Assembly (NCBI GenBank): GCA_023459335.1
Contig: JAEWUO010000037.1
Coordinates: forward strand, 1-40,743
DNA length: 40,743 nt
From: Bacillota bacterium
GTDB lineage: Bacteria > Bacillota > Clostridia > Christensenellales > CAG-138
Reading direction: 5' to 3'
In this document: piece by piece, positions 30,113 to 39,054 of the stretch
Position numbering within the stretch: the stretch's first letter is position 1
How the letters are laid out: every line of letters begins with the position of its first letter
The notes under the pieces: generated by a model
Seen by the model: only the letters and a program-made list of their open reading frames with translations
Databases searched by the model: none
Told to the model about the DNA's origin: nothing
Position numbers and translations under genes: made by a program

Positions 30113-30441
30113 CTGGCACACCTTTTCGGCTCGCATTCGCCGCAGCCGCTCTTTTCGTTTTCATTCGGCGTGAGTACGCCGCGTAACATTTCAATCGCCT
30201 CCGCAGAACCGCTGACGCTGAGCCGGTAATGCGTCCATTTGCCGCACTCGCGGCTTGCGACCACGCCGCTTTCCACAAGGATCTTCATATGGTACGAAAG
30301 AGCGGGCTGGCCGATCTCCAAATGTTCCAGTAAATTGCAGGCGCAGGTTTCCCCGCCGTGCAGCAGCGCGAGAATCTTCAGCCGGTTCTCGTCGCAAAAC
30401 GCTTTCATCACCTTAGCCTGCTGAGAAAAATCTTCGTTCAA
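30109..30441 (-). CDS. arsR: ArsR-family metalloid-responsive repressor
   Basis: This 110-residue winged-helix repressor has ETCACNLLEHLEIGQPALSYHMKIL, carrying the metal-sensing Cys pair (C33, C35) and the recognition helix, in the classical As(III)/Sb(III) position. The tail adds GCGECEPKRCAR, four more cysteines that may make a second site. The start is TTG at 30441 with GAGG eight bases upstream. It overlaps the stop of a preceding micro-ORF (TTGA). It heads the whole leftward operon to arsC. It should repress its own promoter and release it on binding As(III) or an organoarsenical. Confidence 0.92.
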   Translation of the reverse strand: MNEDFSQQAKVMKAFCDENRLKILALLHGGETCACNLLEHLEIGQPALSYHMKILVESGVVASRECGKWTHYRLSVSGSAEAIEMLRGVLTPNENEKSGCGECEPKRCAR

Positions 30442-30640
30442 TCTTTTCGCCTCGGATCAATGGATTTCATCTCATGTTTCGATTCACTCCGGCTCTGAAC
30501 ATCATCTTTAGCCAATGCTCCGTCTCATTTCGATGGATTTCATCGCATATTTCGTTTTGCGCCGATTCTGAATATCATCCCGAACCGATGCCGCACTTCA
30601 TATCGATGGATTTCAATGTATCGTATCTTACGCTTCACAT
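30438..30640 (-). repeat. 73-bp tandem repeats in the arsR leader, forming coupled micro-ORFs
   Basis: TGGATTTCA recurs at 30461, 30534 and 30607, exactly 73 bases apart. The first two units match at about 53 of 73 positions and the third is partial. Read as mRNA (leftward), they give micro-ORFs: LKSIDMKCGIGSG (30616-30575), MIFRIGAKRNMR (30578-30540), MKSIEMRRSIG (30543-30508), MMFRAGVNRNMR (30505-30467) and MKSIDPRRKD (30470-30438). Four of the five stops overlap the next start by ATGA or TTGA, and the last overlaps arsR itself. The repeat unit resembles the arsR start region, suggesting it arose by duplication. Confidence 0.65.
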
Positions 30641-30653
30641 CAACGTTTGTCAA
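30625..30653 (-). promoter_or_regulatory. arsR operon promoter
   Basis: On the minus strand TTGACA (30653-30648) and TAAGAT (30630-30625) are 17 bases apart. Transcription from about 30618 would give a leader of about 180 bases made almost wholly of the tandem repeats. Confidence 0.7.
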
Positions 30654-30690
30654 TATGACTTTGTGACTTTATTCCATATCTTTGCCGTGT

Positions 30691-30721
30691 AAAAAGATCC
30701 GGCGGTTGGTCCCGCCGGGTC
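30691..30721 (-). terminator. terminator of the feo operon
   Basis: Read leftward, CCGGCGG pairs with CCGCCGG across a short loop and is followed by ATCTTTTTA. Confidence 0.75.
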
Positions 30722-30729
30722 ATTTTGTA

Positions 30730-30891
30730 TCAGCGCTTGTTCGGTTCTTCGCAGCTGCCGCGCAGGGCGCAGCCTTCGCATCCGCCGCAGCCGCATCCTG
30801 CGCCCGACTTCTTCCGTTTGCGCATCCGCAATATGACGAACGCGATGACGGCGGCAACCAGCGCCAGAAGCGCGTAATCCATCAATTTCAT
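30730..30891 (-). CDS. FeoB-associated Cys-rich membrane protein
   Basis: This 53-residue protein has one N-terminal membrane helix (MDYALLALVAAVIAFVILRM) and a cytoplasmic Cys-rich tail, CGCGGCEGCALRGSCEE. This is the pattern of the small protein that follows feoB in many Firmicutes, thought to take the place of FeoC. Its ATG overlaps the feoB stop by ATGA. It may bind Fe(II) or a cluster at the cytoplasmic mouth of FeoB. A terminator follows. Confidence 0.88.
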   Translation of the reverse strand: MKLMDYALLALVAAVIAFVILRMRKRKKSGAGCGCGGCEGCALRGSCEEPNKR

Positions 30892-32894
30892 TGGAACAGC
30901 CCTCCGATCTGATAGGCGGCAAACGCGACCGCCCATGCCACCGCGCACTGCATCACCACGACGCCGATGGTGGCAAGGCCGCTTTTCAGCTCCTTGCGAA
31001 TCGTCGCGACCGCGGCGACGCAGGGCGTATAGAGCAGCGTAAAGAGCAGAAAGCTCACGGCGGAAAGCGGTGTAAAGAGGCCTTGCAGCACCGTATGCAG
31101 CTGTGCGATGCCCGTCCCCGTGAGCACGGAGAGCGTGCTCACCACCGCTTCCTTCGCGACAAAGCCGGAGATCAGCGACGTGGCCACGCGCCAGTCCGCA
31201 AACCCGACCGGCCGGAAGATCGGCGCGATGAGCCGCCCGATCAGCGCAAGCAGGCTGTCCGCGCTCGCGCCGACCACGTTGAGGCGCAGATCGAACGTCT
31301 GCAAGAACCAGATGACGACGCTCGCTAAAAGAATGATTGTAAACGCGCGCTCCAAAAAGTCCTTCGCCTTTTCCCATAAGAGCAGGAGCACATTCTTAGG
31401 CGACGGCATGCGGTAATTCGGCAGTTCCATCACGAACGGCACAGGCTCGCCGCGAAACGCCGTCCCCTTGAGAATCAGCGCGACAAGGATACCGACGGCC
31501 ATGCCCGCGACATAAAGGCCGATCATGACCAGCGCCTGATACCGCGCGAAAAACGCCGCGCAGAACACCGCGTAAATCGGTATCTTCGCCGAGCAGCTCA
31601 TAAACGGTGTTAAAAGAATCGTCATCTTGCGGTCGCGTTCGGAGGAAAGCGTCCGCGTCGCCATGATGGCGGGCACGGAACAGCCAAAGCCGATCAGCAT
31701 CGGCACGAAACTGCGGCCGGAAAGCCCGATCTTGCGCAGCATTCGATCCATGACGAAGGCCACGCGCGCCATATAGCCCGTATCCTCCAGAATCGAGAGG
31801 AAAAAGAACAGCGTCACGACGATCGGCAGGAAACTCAGCACGCTGCCTACGCCGGCGAAAACTCCGTCCACCACCAGGCTCTTAACCACAGGGTTGATGC
31901 CGTATGCGGTCAGCCCGCGGTCCACGAGCGAGGTCAGCGCGTCGATTCCGGATGTTAAAAGGCTGGACAGCGTGGTTCCTATGACGCTGAATGTCAGCCA
32001 GAAGACCAGAAACATCACCCCGAAGAACACGGGAAGCGCCGAGTATTTCCCCGTCAGGATTTTATCGATGCCGACGCTGCGCTTGTGCTCCCGGCTCTCG
32101 CAGCACTTGACGACCGAGGACGCAACCACGCCTTCGATGAAGGTATAGCGCATGTCCGCGAGCGCTTCGTTCCGCTCGAAACCCGTCTCTCGCTCCATCT
32201 CCAGCACGCTGTGCTCGATGAGCTCCAGCTCGTTTTCATCGAGCTCCAGCCGGTTCTCGAACCGCTTGTCCCCCTCGATCAGCTTCGTCGCGCAGAAGCG
32301 CGGAGAAACGCCGATGTTCCGCGCGTGGTCCTCGATCACGTGCGCAACGGAGTGGATGCAGCGGTGCACCGCGCCGTCGGGGCAGAAATCCTGCACGGCG
32401 GGGATGATCCGCCGTTTCACCGCGTTCATCGCCTGGGCGACCAGCTCCGACACGCCCTCGTTTTTCGACGCGGAAATGGGAACCACCGGTACGCCGAGCT
32501 GTCTGCTCATCAGCTGCACGTCTACGGAACCGCCGTTTTCGCGCACTTCGTCCATCATATTCAGCGCGACTACCATCGGAATGCGCAGCTCCAGCAGCTG
32601 CAGCGTCAGATAGAGGTTGCGTTCGATGTTTGTCGCGTCCACGATGTTGATGATCCCGTCCGGCCTGCCGTCGAGGATGAAATCGCGCGAAACGATCTCC
32701 TCCTGCGAATAAGGGCGGATGGAATAGATGCCCGGCAGATCGACGACCTGCGCGTCTTTAACGCCGCGGATTTCGCCTGCCTTTTGCTCGACCGTGACAC
32801 CCGGAAAGTTTCCTACATGCTGATTGGCGCCCGTAAGCGCATTGAACAGCGTCGTCTTTCCCGAATTTTGATTTCCCGCGAGAGCAAATACCAT
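30888..32894 (-). CDS. feoB: ferrous iron transporter FeoB
   Basis: This 668-residue Fe(II) transporter has a cytoplasmic G domain at its N-terminus: G1 GNQNSGKT (7-14), G3 DLPGIYSI, and G4 NMMD (NKxD variant). A helical linker follows and then membrane Gate motifs, GFGCSVPAIMATRTL and SCSAKIPIYAVF. The C-terminal AYQIGGLFQ ends the last helix. The start at 32894 has AGAGGGGGA upstream. The end of feoA overlaps its first 137 bases in another frame. It is the main Fe(II) uptake route in anaerobes and is likely repressed by the divergent DtxR-type regulator when iron is plentiful. Confidence 0.96.
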   Translation of the reverse strand: MVFALAGNQNSGKTTLFNALTGANQHVGNFPGVTVEQKAGEIRGVKDAQVVDLPGIYSIRPYSQEEIVSRDFILDGRPDGIINIVDATNIERNLYLTLQLLELRIPMVVALNMMDEVRENGGSVDVQLMSRQLGVPVVPISASKNEGVSELVAQAMNAVKRRIIPAVQDFCPDGAVHRCIHSVAHVIEDHARNIGVSPRFCATKLIEGDKRFENRLELDENELELIEHSVLEMERETGFERNEALADMRYTFIEGVVASSVVKCCESREHKRSVGIDKILTGKYSALPVFFGVMFLVFWLTFSVIGTTLSSLLTSGIDALTSLVDRGLTAYGINPVVKSLVVDGVFAGVGSVLSFLPIVVTLFFFLSILEDTGYMARVAFVMDRMLRKIGLSGRSFVPMLIGFGCSVPAIMATRTLSSERDRKMTILLTPFMSCSAKIPIYAVFCAAFFARYQALVMIGLYVAGMAVGILVALILKGTAFRGEPVPFVMELPNYRMPSPKNVLLLLWEKAKDFLERAFTIILLASVVIWFLQTFDLRLNVVGASADSLLALIGRLIAPIFRPVGFADWRVATSLISGFVAKEAVVSTLSVLTGTGIAQLHTVLQGLFTPLSAVSFLLFTLLYTPCVAAVATIRKELKSGLATIGVVVMQCAVAWAVAFAAYQIGGLFQ

Positions 32895-33129
32895 ATGCGT
32901 CCCCCTCTTCCTCCGTGAGCGCAATGTTGCGCGCGTCGTCCTTTCGCAGCGTGAGCTCGTAGCCGCGCACGCAGATCTCGATCGGGTCCCCCATCGGCGC
33001 GACTTTGATCATGGTCACTTTGGTGCCGGGGATCAGCCCCATATCGAGCAGCCGAAGACGCAGAGCGCCCGCTCCGGCGACGGCGCGTATGGTTCCCATT
33101 TGCCCGATTTTCAGTTCGTCCAGCGTCAT
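32758..33129 (-). CDS. feoA: FeoA, with a frame running into feoB
   Basis: The first about 78 residues are a normal FeoA SH3-like domain: MTLDELKIGQMGTIRAV, LRLRLLDMGLIPGTKVTMI, then PIEICVRGYELTLRKDDARNI. FeoA is a small partner that stimulates FeoB. The usual protein stops soon after this motif, but here the frame stays open for about 45 more codons, overlapping the feoB start by 137 bases. That tail (basic, Cys-containing) is the feoB sequence read in another frame, so it may be non-functional or reflect a lost stop or sequencing frameshift. GAGGAG precedes the ATG at 33129. A longer in-frame start (about 26 codons earlier) is less likely. Confidence 0.85.
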   Translation of the reverse strand: MTLDELKIGQMGTIRAVAGAGALRLRLLDMGLIPGTKVTMIKVAPMGDPIEICVRGYELTLRKDDARNIALTEEEGDAYGICSRGKSKFGKDDAVQCAYGRQSACRKLSGCHGRAKGRRNPRR

Positions 33130-33209
33130 GCCTGCCGCTCCTCGTTTCCCTTCCGCAGCGTTTTGTCTCGTTTGCACGGGCTTGCGCGGCCGAGGTTGTC
33201 TTTTCACGG

Positions 33210-33266
33210 AGTTAGATACATCTAACTATCTGCAGTAAGTTTATCGCGTCTTTCTGCGCTTGTCAA
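33210..33266 (-). promoter_or_regulatory. feo promoter with DtxR-type palindrome
   Basis: On the minus strand TTGACA (33266-33261) and TAAACT (33243-33238) are 17 bases apart. The perfect palindrome AGTTAGATACATCTAACT (33210-33227) lies just after the expected start. An 18-base AGTTAG-type dyad is what DtxR/IdeR relatives bind. Confidence 0.75.
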
Positions 33267-33327
33267 TCCCCGCGTGATAATCCGTTTTCACGCCGCAGCG
33301 AAAAACACCCCGAAATACGGATAAAAC

Positions 33328-33359
33328 TTGATATTAGCAGGTTTAGGGTGTAGTCTAAA
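33328..33359 (+). promoter_or_regulatory. promoter of the DtxR-type gene
   Basis: TTGATA (33328-33333) and TAGTCT (33351-33356) are 17 bases apart. TTTAG (33342-33346) and CTAAA (33355-33359) make a weaker dyad over the -10, a possible autoregulatory site. Confidence 0.5.
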
Positions 33360-33380
33360 ATCAAAAGGGGAGGCGCGGTC

Positions 33381-33752
33381 ATGCAGGTAAACGAATCGAT
33401 CGAAGATTACCTGGAACAAATCCTCATTCAGCAGGAAAAAAACGGCTTCGCGCGTTCCGTGGACATCGCGGGGAGCCTCGGTGTCACAAAGGCAAGCGTC
33501 AGTCACGCCACAAGGCTCCTGCGCGAAAACGCATATATCCTGATGGCGGACGACAAGTGCATTACGCTCACGCCGCGCGGAAGGGAAATCGCGGAGCGCA
33601 TGTATCAGCGGCACCGCGTGCTCGCACATTTTCTGATGCGCCTCGGCGTACGGGAGGAGACCGCCTTTGCGGACGCCTGTCGGATCGAACACGACATTTC
33701 GGCGGAGACGTTCTCCGCCATCTGCCGGCACGCTGATAAAAGCTGGGATTGA
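33381..33752 (+). CDS. DtxR/MntR-family metal-dependent regulator, short form
   Basis: This 123-residue protein has the winged-helix domain (VNESIEDYLEQILIQ, VDIAGSLGVTKASVSHATRLL) and the dimerisation/metal helix region RHRVLAHFLMRLGV, then ACRIEHDISAETFSAICRH. Glu and His metal ligands are in place. There is no C-terminal SH3-like domain, so it is like MntR-size relatives. Divergent from feoAB across a strong palindrome, it probably represses feo with Fe(II) as co-repressor. GGGGAGG lies before the ATG at 33381. A terminator follows. Confidence 0.9.
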   Translation: MQVNESIEDYLEQILIQQEKNGFARSVDIAGSLGVTKASVSHATRLLRENAYILMADDKCITLTPRGREIAERMYQRHRVLAHFLMRLGVREETAFADACRIEHDISAETFSAICRHADKSWD

Positions 33753-33780
33753 AGTATCTCGCGCTTTGAAAATACGTTAC

Positions 33781-33806
33781 GCCGTCCTGATTGGACGGCT
33801 TTTTGT
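33781..33806 (+). terminator. terminator after the DtxR-type gene
   Basis: GCCGTCC (33781-33787) and GGACGGC (33793-33799) pair across TGATT and run into TTTTTG. Confidence 0.85.
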
Positions 33807-33940
33807 TTGACGCTGATTCCTCCCTCTCCGCTCGGCGCAGCCGATTTGAGTTATTGTCGATTCAACCGATGATATCAATTTCACCGGGGCTTTTTATCGC
33901 TATATTCGATTATATATCGTTTATCATTCTATTTTCCCGT

Positions 33941-33969
33941 TTGCCGCATCGCAATAGGAATCCTATGAT
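33941..33969 (+). promoter_or_regulatory. promoter of the pyrophosphatase gene
   Basis: TTGCCG (33941-33946) and TATGAT (33964-33969) are 17 bases apart, about 60 bases before the ATG at 34029. Confidence 0.6.
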
Positions 33970-34028
33970 AGAAAGAACGATTTGCCCGCTTGTTTATTCT
34001 GTCTTTGCTTGCGGGTCTGGGAGGTATC

Positions 34029-36212
<2,184 letters not shown>

Positions 36213-36273
36213 CGATGATTCAATCCCCCTGCAGGACGCGCACATCCTTCATGCGTCTTGCGTTCTAACCAGC

Positions 36274-36304
36274 AAAGGCACCCGTTTTCGGGTGCCTTTG
36301 TTGT
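36274..36304 (+). terminator. terminator after hppA
   Basis: AAAGGCACCCG (36274-36284) pairs perfectly with CGGGTGCCTTT (36289-36299) across TTTT and is followed by GTTGT. Confidence 0.9.
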
Positions 36305-36331
36305 GAATTCCGCACAAATTTCAAAAAAAGG

Positions 36332-36361
36332 TTTACAGGCGCGCGCAATATCCTATAGAAT
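36332..36361 (+). promoter_or_regulatory. promoter of the LysR gene
   Basis: TTTACA (36332-36337) is followed 16 bases later by TATAGA, or 18 later by TAGAAT (36356-36361). Confidence 0.5.
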
Positions 36362-36415
36362 AGTTTTAATCGATTTTTTCGATAACACAAATTTACCGAC
36401 TCATAACAGGTTCCA

Positions 36416-37327
36416 TTGATCAATTTTAGTATCCGACAACTGGAAGTGTTTCTGGAGGTCGCCGAGACGGGCAGCTTTTCACGCGCCGCGGAGCATCTAT
36501 CGCTCGCGCAGAGCACGGTCAGCGCGCATGTCCAGGGACTTGAAGATACGCTCGGCGTGCAGCTCTTCATCCGCAAGGCGAAAAAGCAGGTGGTCGTCAC
36601 GGCGCGCGGAAAGGAGCTCTGTTCCTATGCAAAGGCGATTGTGGAGCAGTGCCGTATCCTCGCGGACGAGGCGAGCGACGCACCCGCGCAGCAGGAGTTG
36701 CTGATCGCCGCCTCTACCGATTCGTTTGAATATCTGCTGCCGAACCTGATGGCGGAGTATGCCAAGCTGCACCCGGCCTGCCGGTTTGTACTCGTCAACG
36801 GGGACAGTACGTTCGTGCACGAGCAGCTGCTCATGCACAACGCGCGCATCGGCTTTTGCGGCACCGCGATGCACAGCAAGGAGCTGGAACACCGGACGAT
36901 CAGCAGGGACAAACTCGTGATGATCACGCCCAACAACAGCCGCTATCAGCAGTTGCAGAAGCAGGGGCTCTATGGCTGCGATCTGCTGGACGAGCCGATG
37001 CTGGAGCGCAACCATACCTCCGGCACGAAAAAGGAATTCGACCGTTATCTGGAAAAAAACGGCATGAGCGGAAAACAGCTCCACGTCGTCGCGCGCATGA
37101 ATCAGGCCGACGTGGTCAAGAGCGCCGTCGTCAGCGGCCTCGGCGTCGCCATCGTCTCCCAGTTGGCGGCGCGAAAATACGTCAACAGCGGCGATTTATT
37201 GGTATTTGACCTAGACGAGGGCGGCGCATATCGGGATATTTACCTCGTTTATCAGAAGGAGATCGTGTTCAGCAGGGCAGAGCGCGATTTTGTCGCCTTC
37301 GCCATCCATTACCTTAAAAAGAAATAG
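36416..37327 (+). CDS. LysR-family transcriptional regulator
   Basis: This 303-residue regulator has the N-terminal helix-turn-helix RQLEVFLEVAETGSFSRAAE followed by LSLAQSTVSAHVQGLEDTLG (7-46), then a two-lobed effector domain beginning near residue 92 (ELLIAASTDSFEYLLPNLM) with the usual VVSGLGVAIVSQLAA switch. The arrangement is close to CysL/CysB-like group members of Clostridia, but the effector is not decidable. The start is TTG at 36416, with only a weak ribosome site. It is flanked by terminators, so it seems to stand alone. No divergent target gene is present beside it. Confidence 0.88.
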   Translation: MINFSIRQLEVFLEVAETGSFSRAAEHLSLAQSTVSAHVQGLEDTLGVQLFIRKAKKQVVVTARGKELCSYAKAIVEQCRILADEASDAPAQQELLIAASTDSFEYLLPNLMAEYAKLHPACRFVLVNGDSTFVHEQLLMHNARIGFCGTAMHSKELEHRTISRDKLVMITPNNSRYQQLQKQGLYGCDLLDEPMLERNHTSGTKKEFDRYLEKNGMSGKQLHVVARMNQADVVKSAVVSGLGVAIVSQLAARKYVNSGDLLVFDLDEGGAYRDIYLVYQKEIVFSRAERDFVAFAIHYLKKK

Positions 37328-37341
37328 CGGGCCGGAACACA

Positions 37342-37378
37342 AGCGGCGAAGGGAATCTTCCCTCCGCCGCTGTCTTTT
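37342..37378 (+). terminator. terminator after the LysR gene
   Basis: AGCGGCG (37342-37348) pairs with CGCCGCT (37365-37371), with an inner GGGAA/TTCCC stem, and is followed by GTCTTTT. Confidence 0.85.
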
Positions 37379-37388
37379 CAAGATCATT

Positions 37389-37492
37389 TTATCCCTGAAA
37401 ATCGTCCGATCCGCCTTCAGGCCACCATATCTATCTTGTAAAGATAAATATAAAAATCTTATCCCTGAAAATCGTCCGATCCGCCTTCAGGC
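37389..37492. repeat. 34-bp direct repeat: duplicated 3' end of ftsQ
   Basis: The 34 bases 37389-37422 are identical to 37459-37492, which encode the last residues and stop of FtsQ (EGGSDDFQG). The two copies are 70 bases apart. The outer copy lies downstream of the gene and has no function that I can see. It looks like the scar of a recent tandem duplication followed by decay, or of a replaced gene end. Confidence 0.85.
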
Positions 37493-38997
37493 GTCGGAAC
37501 CGGCGTCGGGGTCGGGGCGATCGTCGTCGCCGGCGTATACGGTTCGCCCGTATTGTCGTCGAGTCCGTCGCCGTTCGCGTCTGTCGGCGGCGGCGTATAC
37601 GGCAGCCCCGTATTATCGTCGAGTCCGTCTCCATTCGCATCCACCGACAGGAGCCCGCTGCCCGCGCCGGTATCGTCCGGCACCTCGACCGGCGTACGGT
37701 CGGCATAGTTCGTTCTGGAAAACACCGTCCCGCCCTTGGCGGAGAGGTACAGCGTGCCGCTAGTGATGCCCTTTCCGACAAATTCCGGCATGAGCCGCGA
37801 AAGCACGTTCATCTTGGTATCGAGATCGGTCGCCTGTCCAACATGGATCTTCAGGCCGTTCTGGGCGGTCATCGTAATCGCCAGAGGCGTGGTCAGATCG
37901 ATGGATTTAACCGATCCGACGAGGTCGTATTGTTCCAGCACGGAGATGATCTGCACCAGAGTCGCGGTTGAAAAGTCGTTGCCCTCTCCGAGCCTCTGGC
38001 CCAGCTGATAGCCGGACGCGGTGACGCCCGTGACCTGGATCAGGTCGGAGATGTCCGTTCCCCCCGCCATGGAAAGCACGTAACCGTTTTTATCGATGAT
38101 CACGTTGCTGTCGAGGCCGACGATACCCGCCACCGCTTTCCTCTCTTCCACAACGATGCGAACGCGGCTGGGAAAGATATACGTCACCGAATCGACCTGC
38201 AGGTACGGATCCTGCGCAATGTTTTCCTCCGCTTTGTCGAGATCGACAAACAGCATGTGCGTGCCGAGTTTGAGTCCGGAGCGTTCGATGATGTAGTTCG
38301 CGTCGTAATTTTCATTGCCCATCACGACGATATCCGAGAGCAGAAAGCCGTAGTACAGCGCGACGCCGACCGCGACCAGAATGACGAGGACAAACACGAT
38401 GTTCCCAAACAGCTTCGCCATTATGGTGCTCCGCTGTTTCTTGCGCAGTTGTTTTTCTACATATTCCTCGTGTTTGCGGGCGGCTTCCCTCGCGCGCGCT
38501 TTCTTCTCCGCCTCCGCCATGCGAATCGTTTCTTCGGTTTCGTTGATGTGGATACGCGCAGTGGTCGAGGCGCCCGTGCGGAAAATGCGCGTGCGGGACG
38601 TATGCGAACGCGGGCGGGGCGTTTCCTCTTCATCCTCGTAGAAATCGTCGTCCACGTTATCGAAGAGCCGGATAGGCTCCCCTGATTTTTTCTTTGGTTT
38701 CGCGCTTTCGCGCGGCTTTTCCGCGTAGCGGATCCGCTCGGTGTCGGTGACGACTTTTTCCCCGTCCTCCCAGGTCAGGCGCGCGAGATCCTCCGCGTCC
38801 TCCTCGTCCGAAAACTCCACGTCTTCGTCGCTGAAGAGGTGCGTCAAAGGCGGCTCGGGCGGTTCGCCGTACTGGCGGTTCGCGGATGCCGGATCAAAAT
38901 CATCGTCCGAAGGAACCGGTTCGAAAAAATTCGACCAGAAGCTTTTTTTCTTCTGCTTCGGCTCGTTATTCGATTTTCTGTTTTTGTCTTTCGCCAT
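37459..38997 (-). CDS. ftsQ: cell-division protein FtsQ/DivIB, long form
   Basis: This 512-residue bitopic membrane protein of the divisome has four parts. A cytoplasmic N-terminal region (1-195) is highly charged and ends in a predicted coiled coil (about 160-190). One membrane helix follows (about 196-221). A POTRA domain starts DIVVMGNENYDANYIIERSG (222-290), and a beta domain runs to about 435. The last 75 residues are an unusual tail with two copies of DANGDGLDDNTG (453-464 and 473-484), a calcium-loop-like D-x-N-x-D-G pattern, then a TPTPVPTP linker. Most FtsQ/DivIB are 250-350 residues. It lies 57 bases downstream of the FtsW-type gene on the same strand. The ATG at 38997 is preferred over an upstream TTG. 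Confidence 0.88.
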   Translation of the reverse strand: MAKDKNRKSNNEPKQKKKSFWSNFFEPVPSDDDFDPASANRQYGEPPEPPLTHLFSDEDVEFSDEEDAEDLARLTWEDGEKVVTDTERIRYAEKPRESAKPKKKSGEPIRLFDNVDDDFYEDEEETPRPRSHTSRTRIFRTGASTTARIHINETEETIRMAEAEKKARAREAARKHEEYVEKQLRKKQRSTIMAKLFGNIVFVLVILVAVGVALYYGFLLSDIVVMGNENYDANYIIERSGLKLGTHMLFVDLDKAEENIAQDPYLQVDSVTYIFPSRVRIVVEERKAVAGIVGLDSNVIIDKNGYVLSMAGGTDISDLIQVTGVTASGYQLGQRLGEGNDFSTATLVQIISVLEQYDLVGSVKSIDLTTPLAITMTAQNGLKIHVGQATDLDTKMNVLSRLMPEFVGKGITSGTLYLSAKGGTVFSRTNYADRTPVEVPDDTGAGSGLLSVDANGDGLDDNTGLPYTPPPTDANGDGLDDNTGEPYTPATTIAPTPTPVPTPEGGSDDFQG

Positions 38998-39054
38998 CAA
39001 TCCAGACTTTCCAACGTTAACCAAACGCCAGTCGATTATCGGGAAAAATTGCTT

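Noticed and set aside
30438..30640. Regular repeats resembling a CRISPR array
   Set aside because: Only two full units plus a partial one, repeats diverged throughout their length, no constant repeat with unique spacers, and no cas genes.
37552..37640. Dockerin domain at the FtsQ C-terminus
   Set aside because: The loops resemble calcium-binding repeats, but the F-hand helices and spacing of a dockerin are absent, and no cohesin or cellulosomal gene is nearby.
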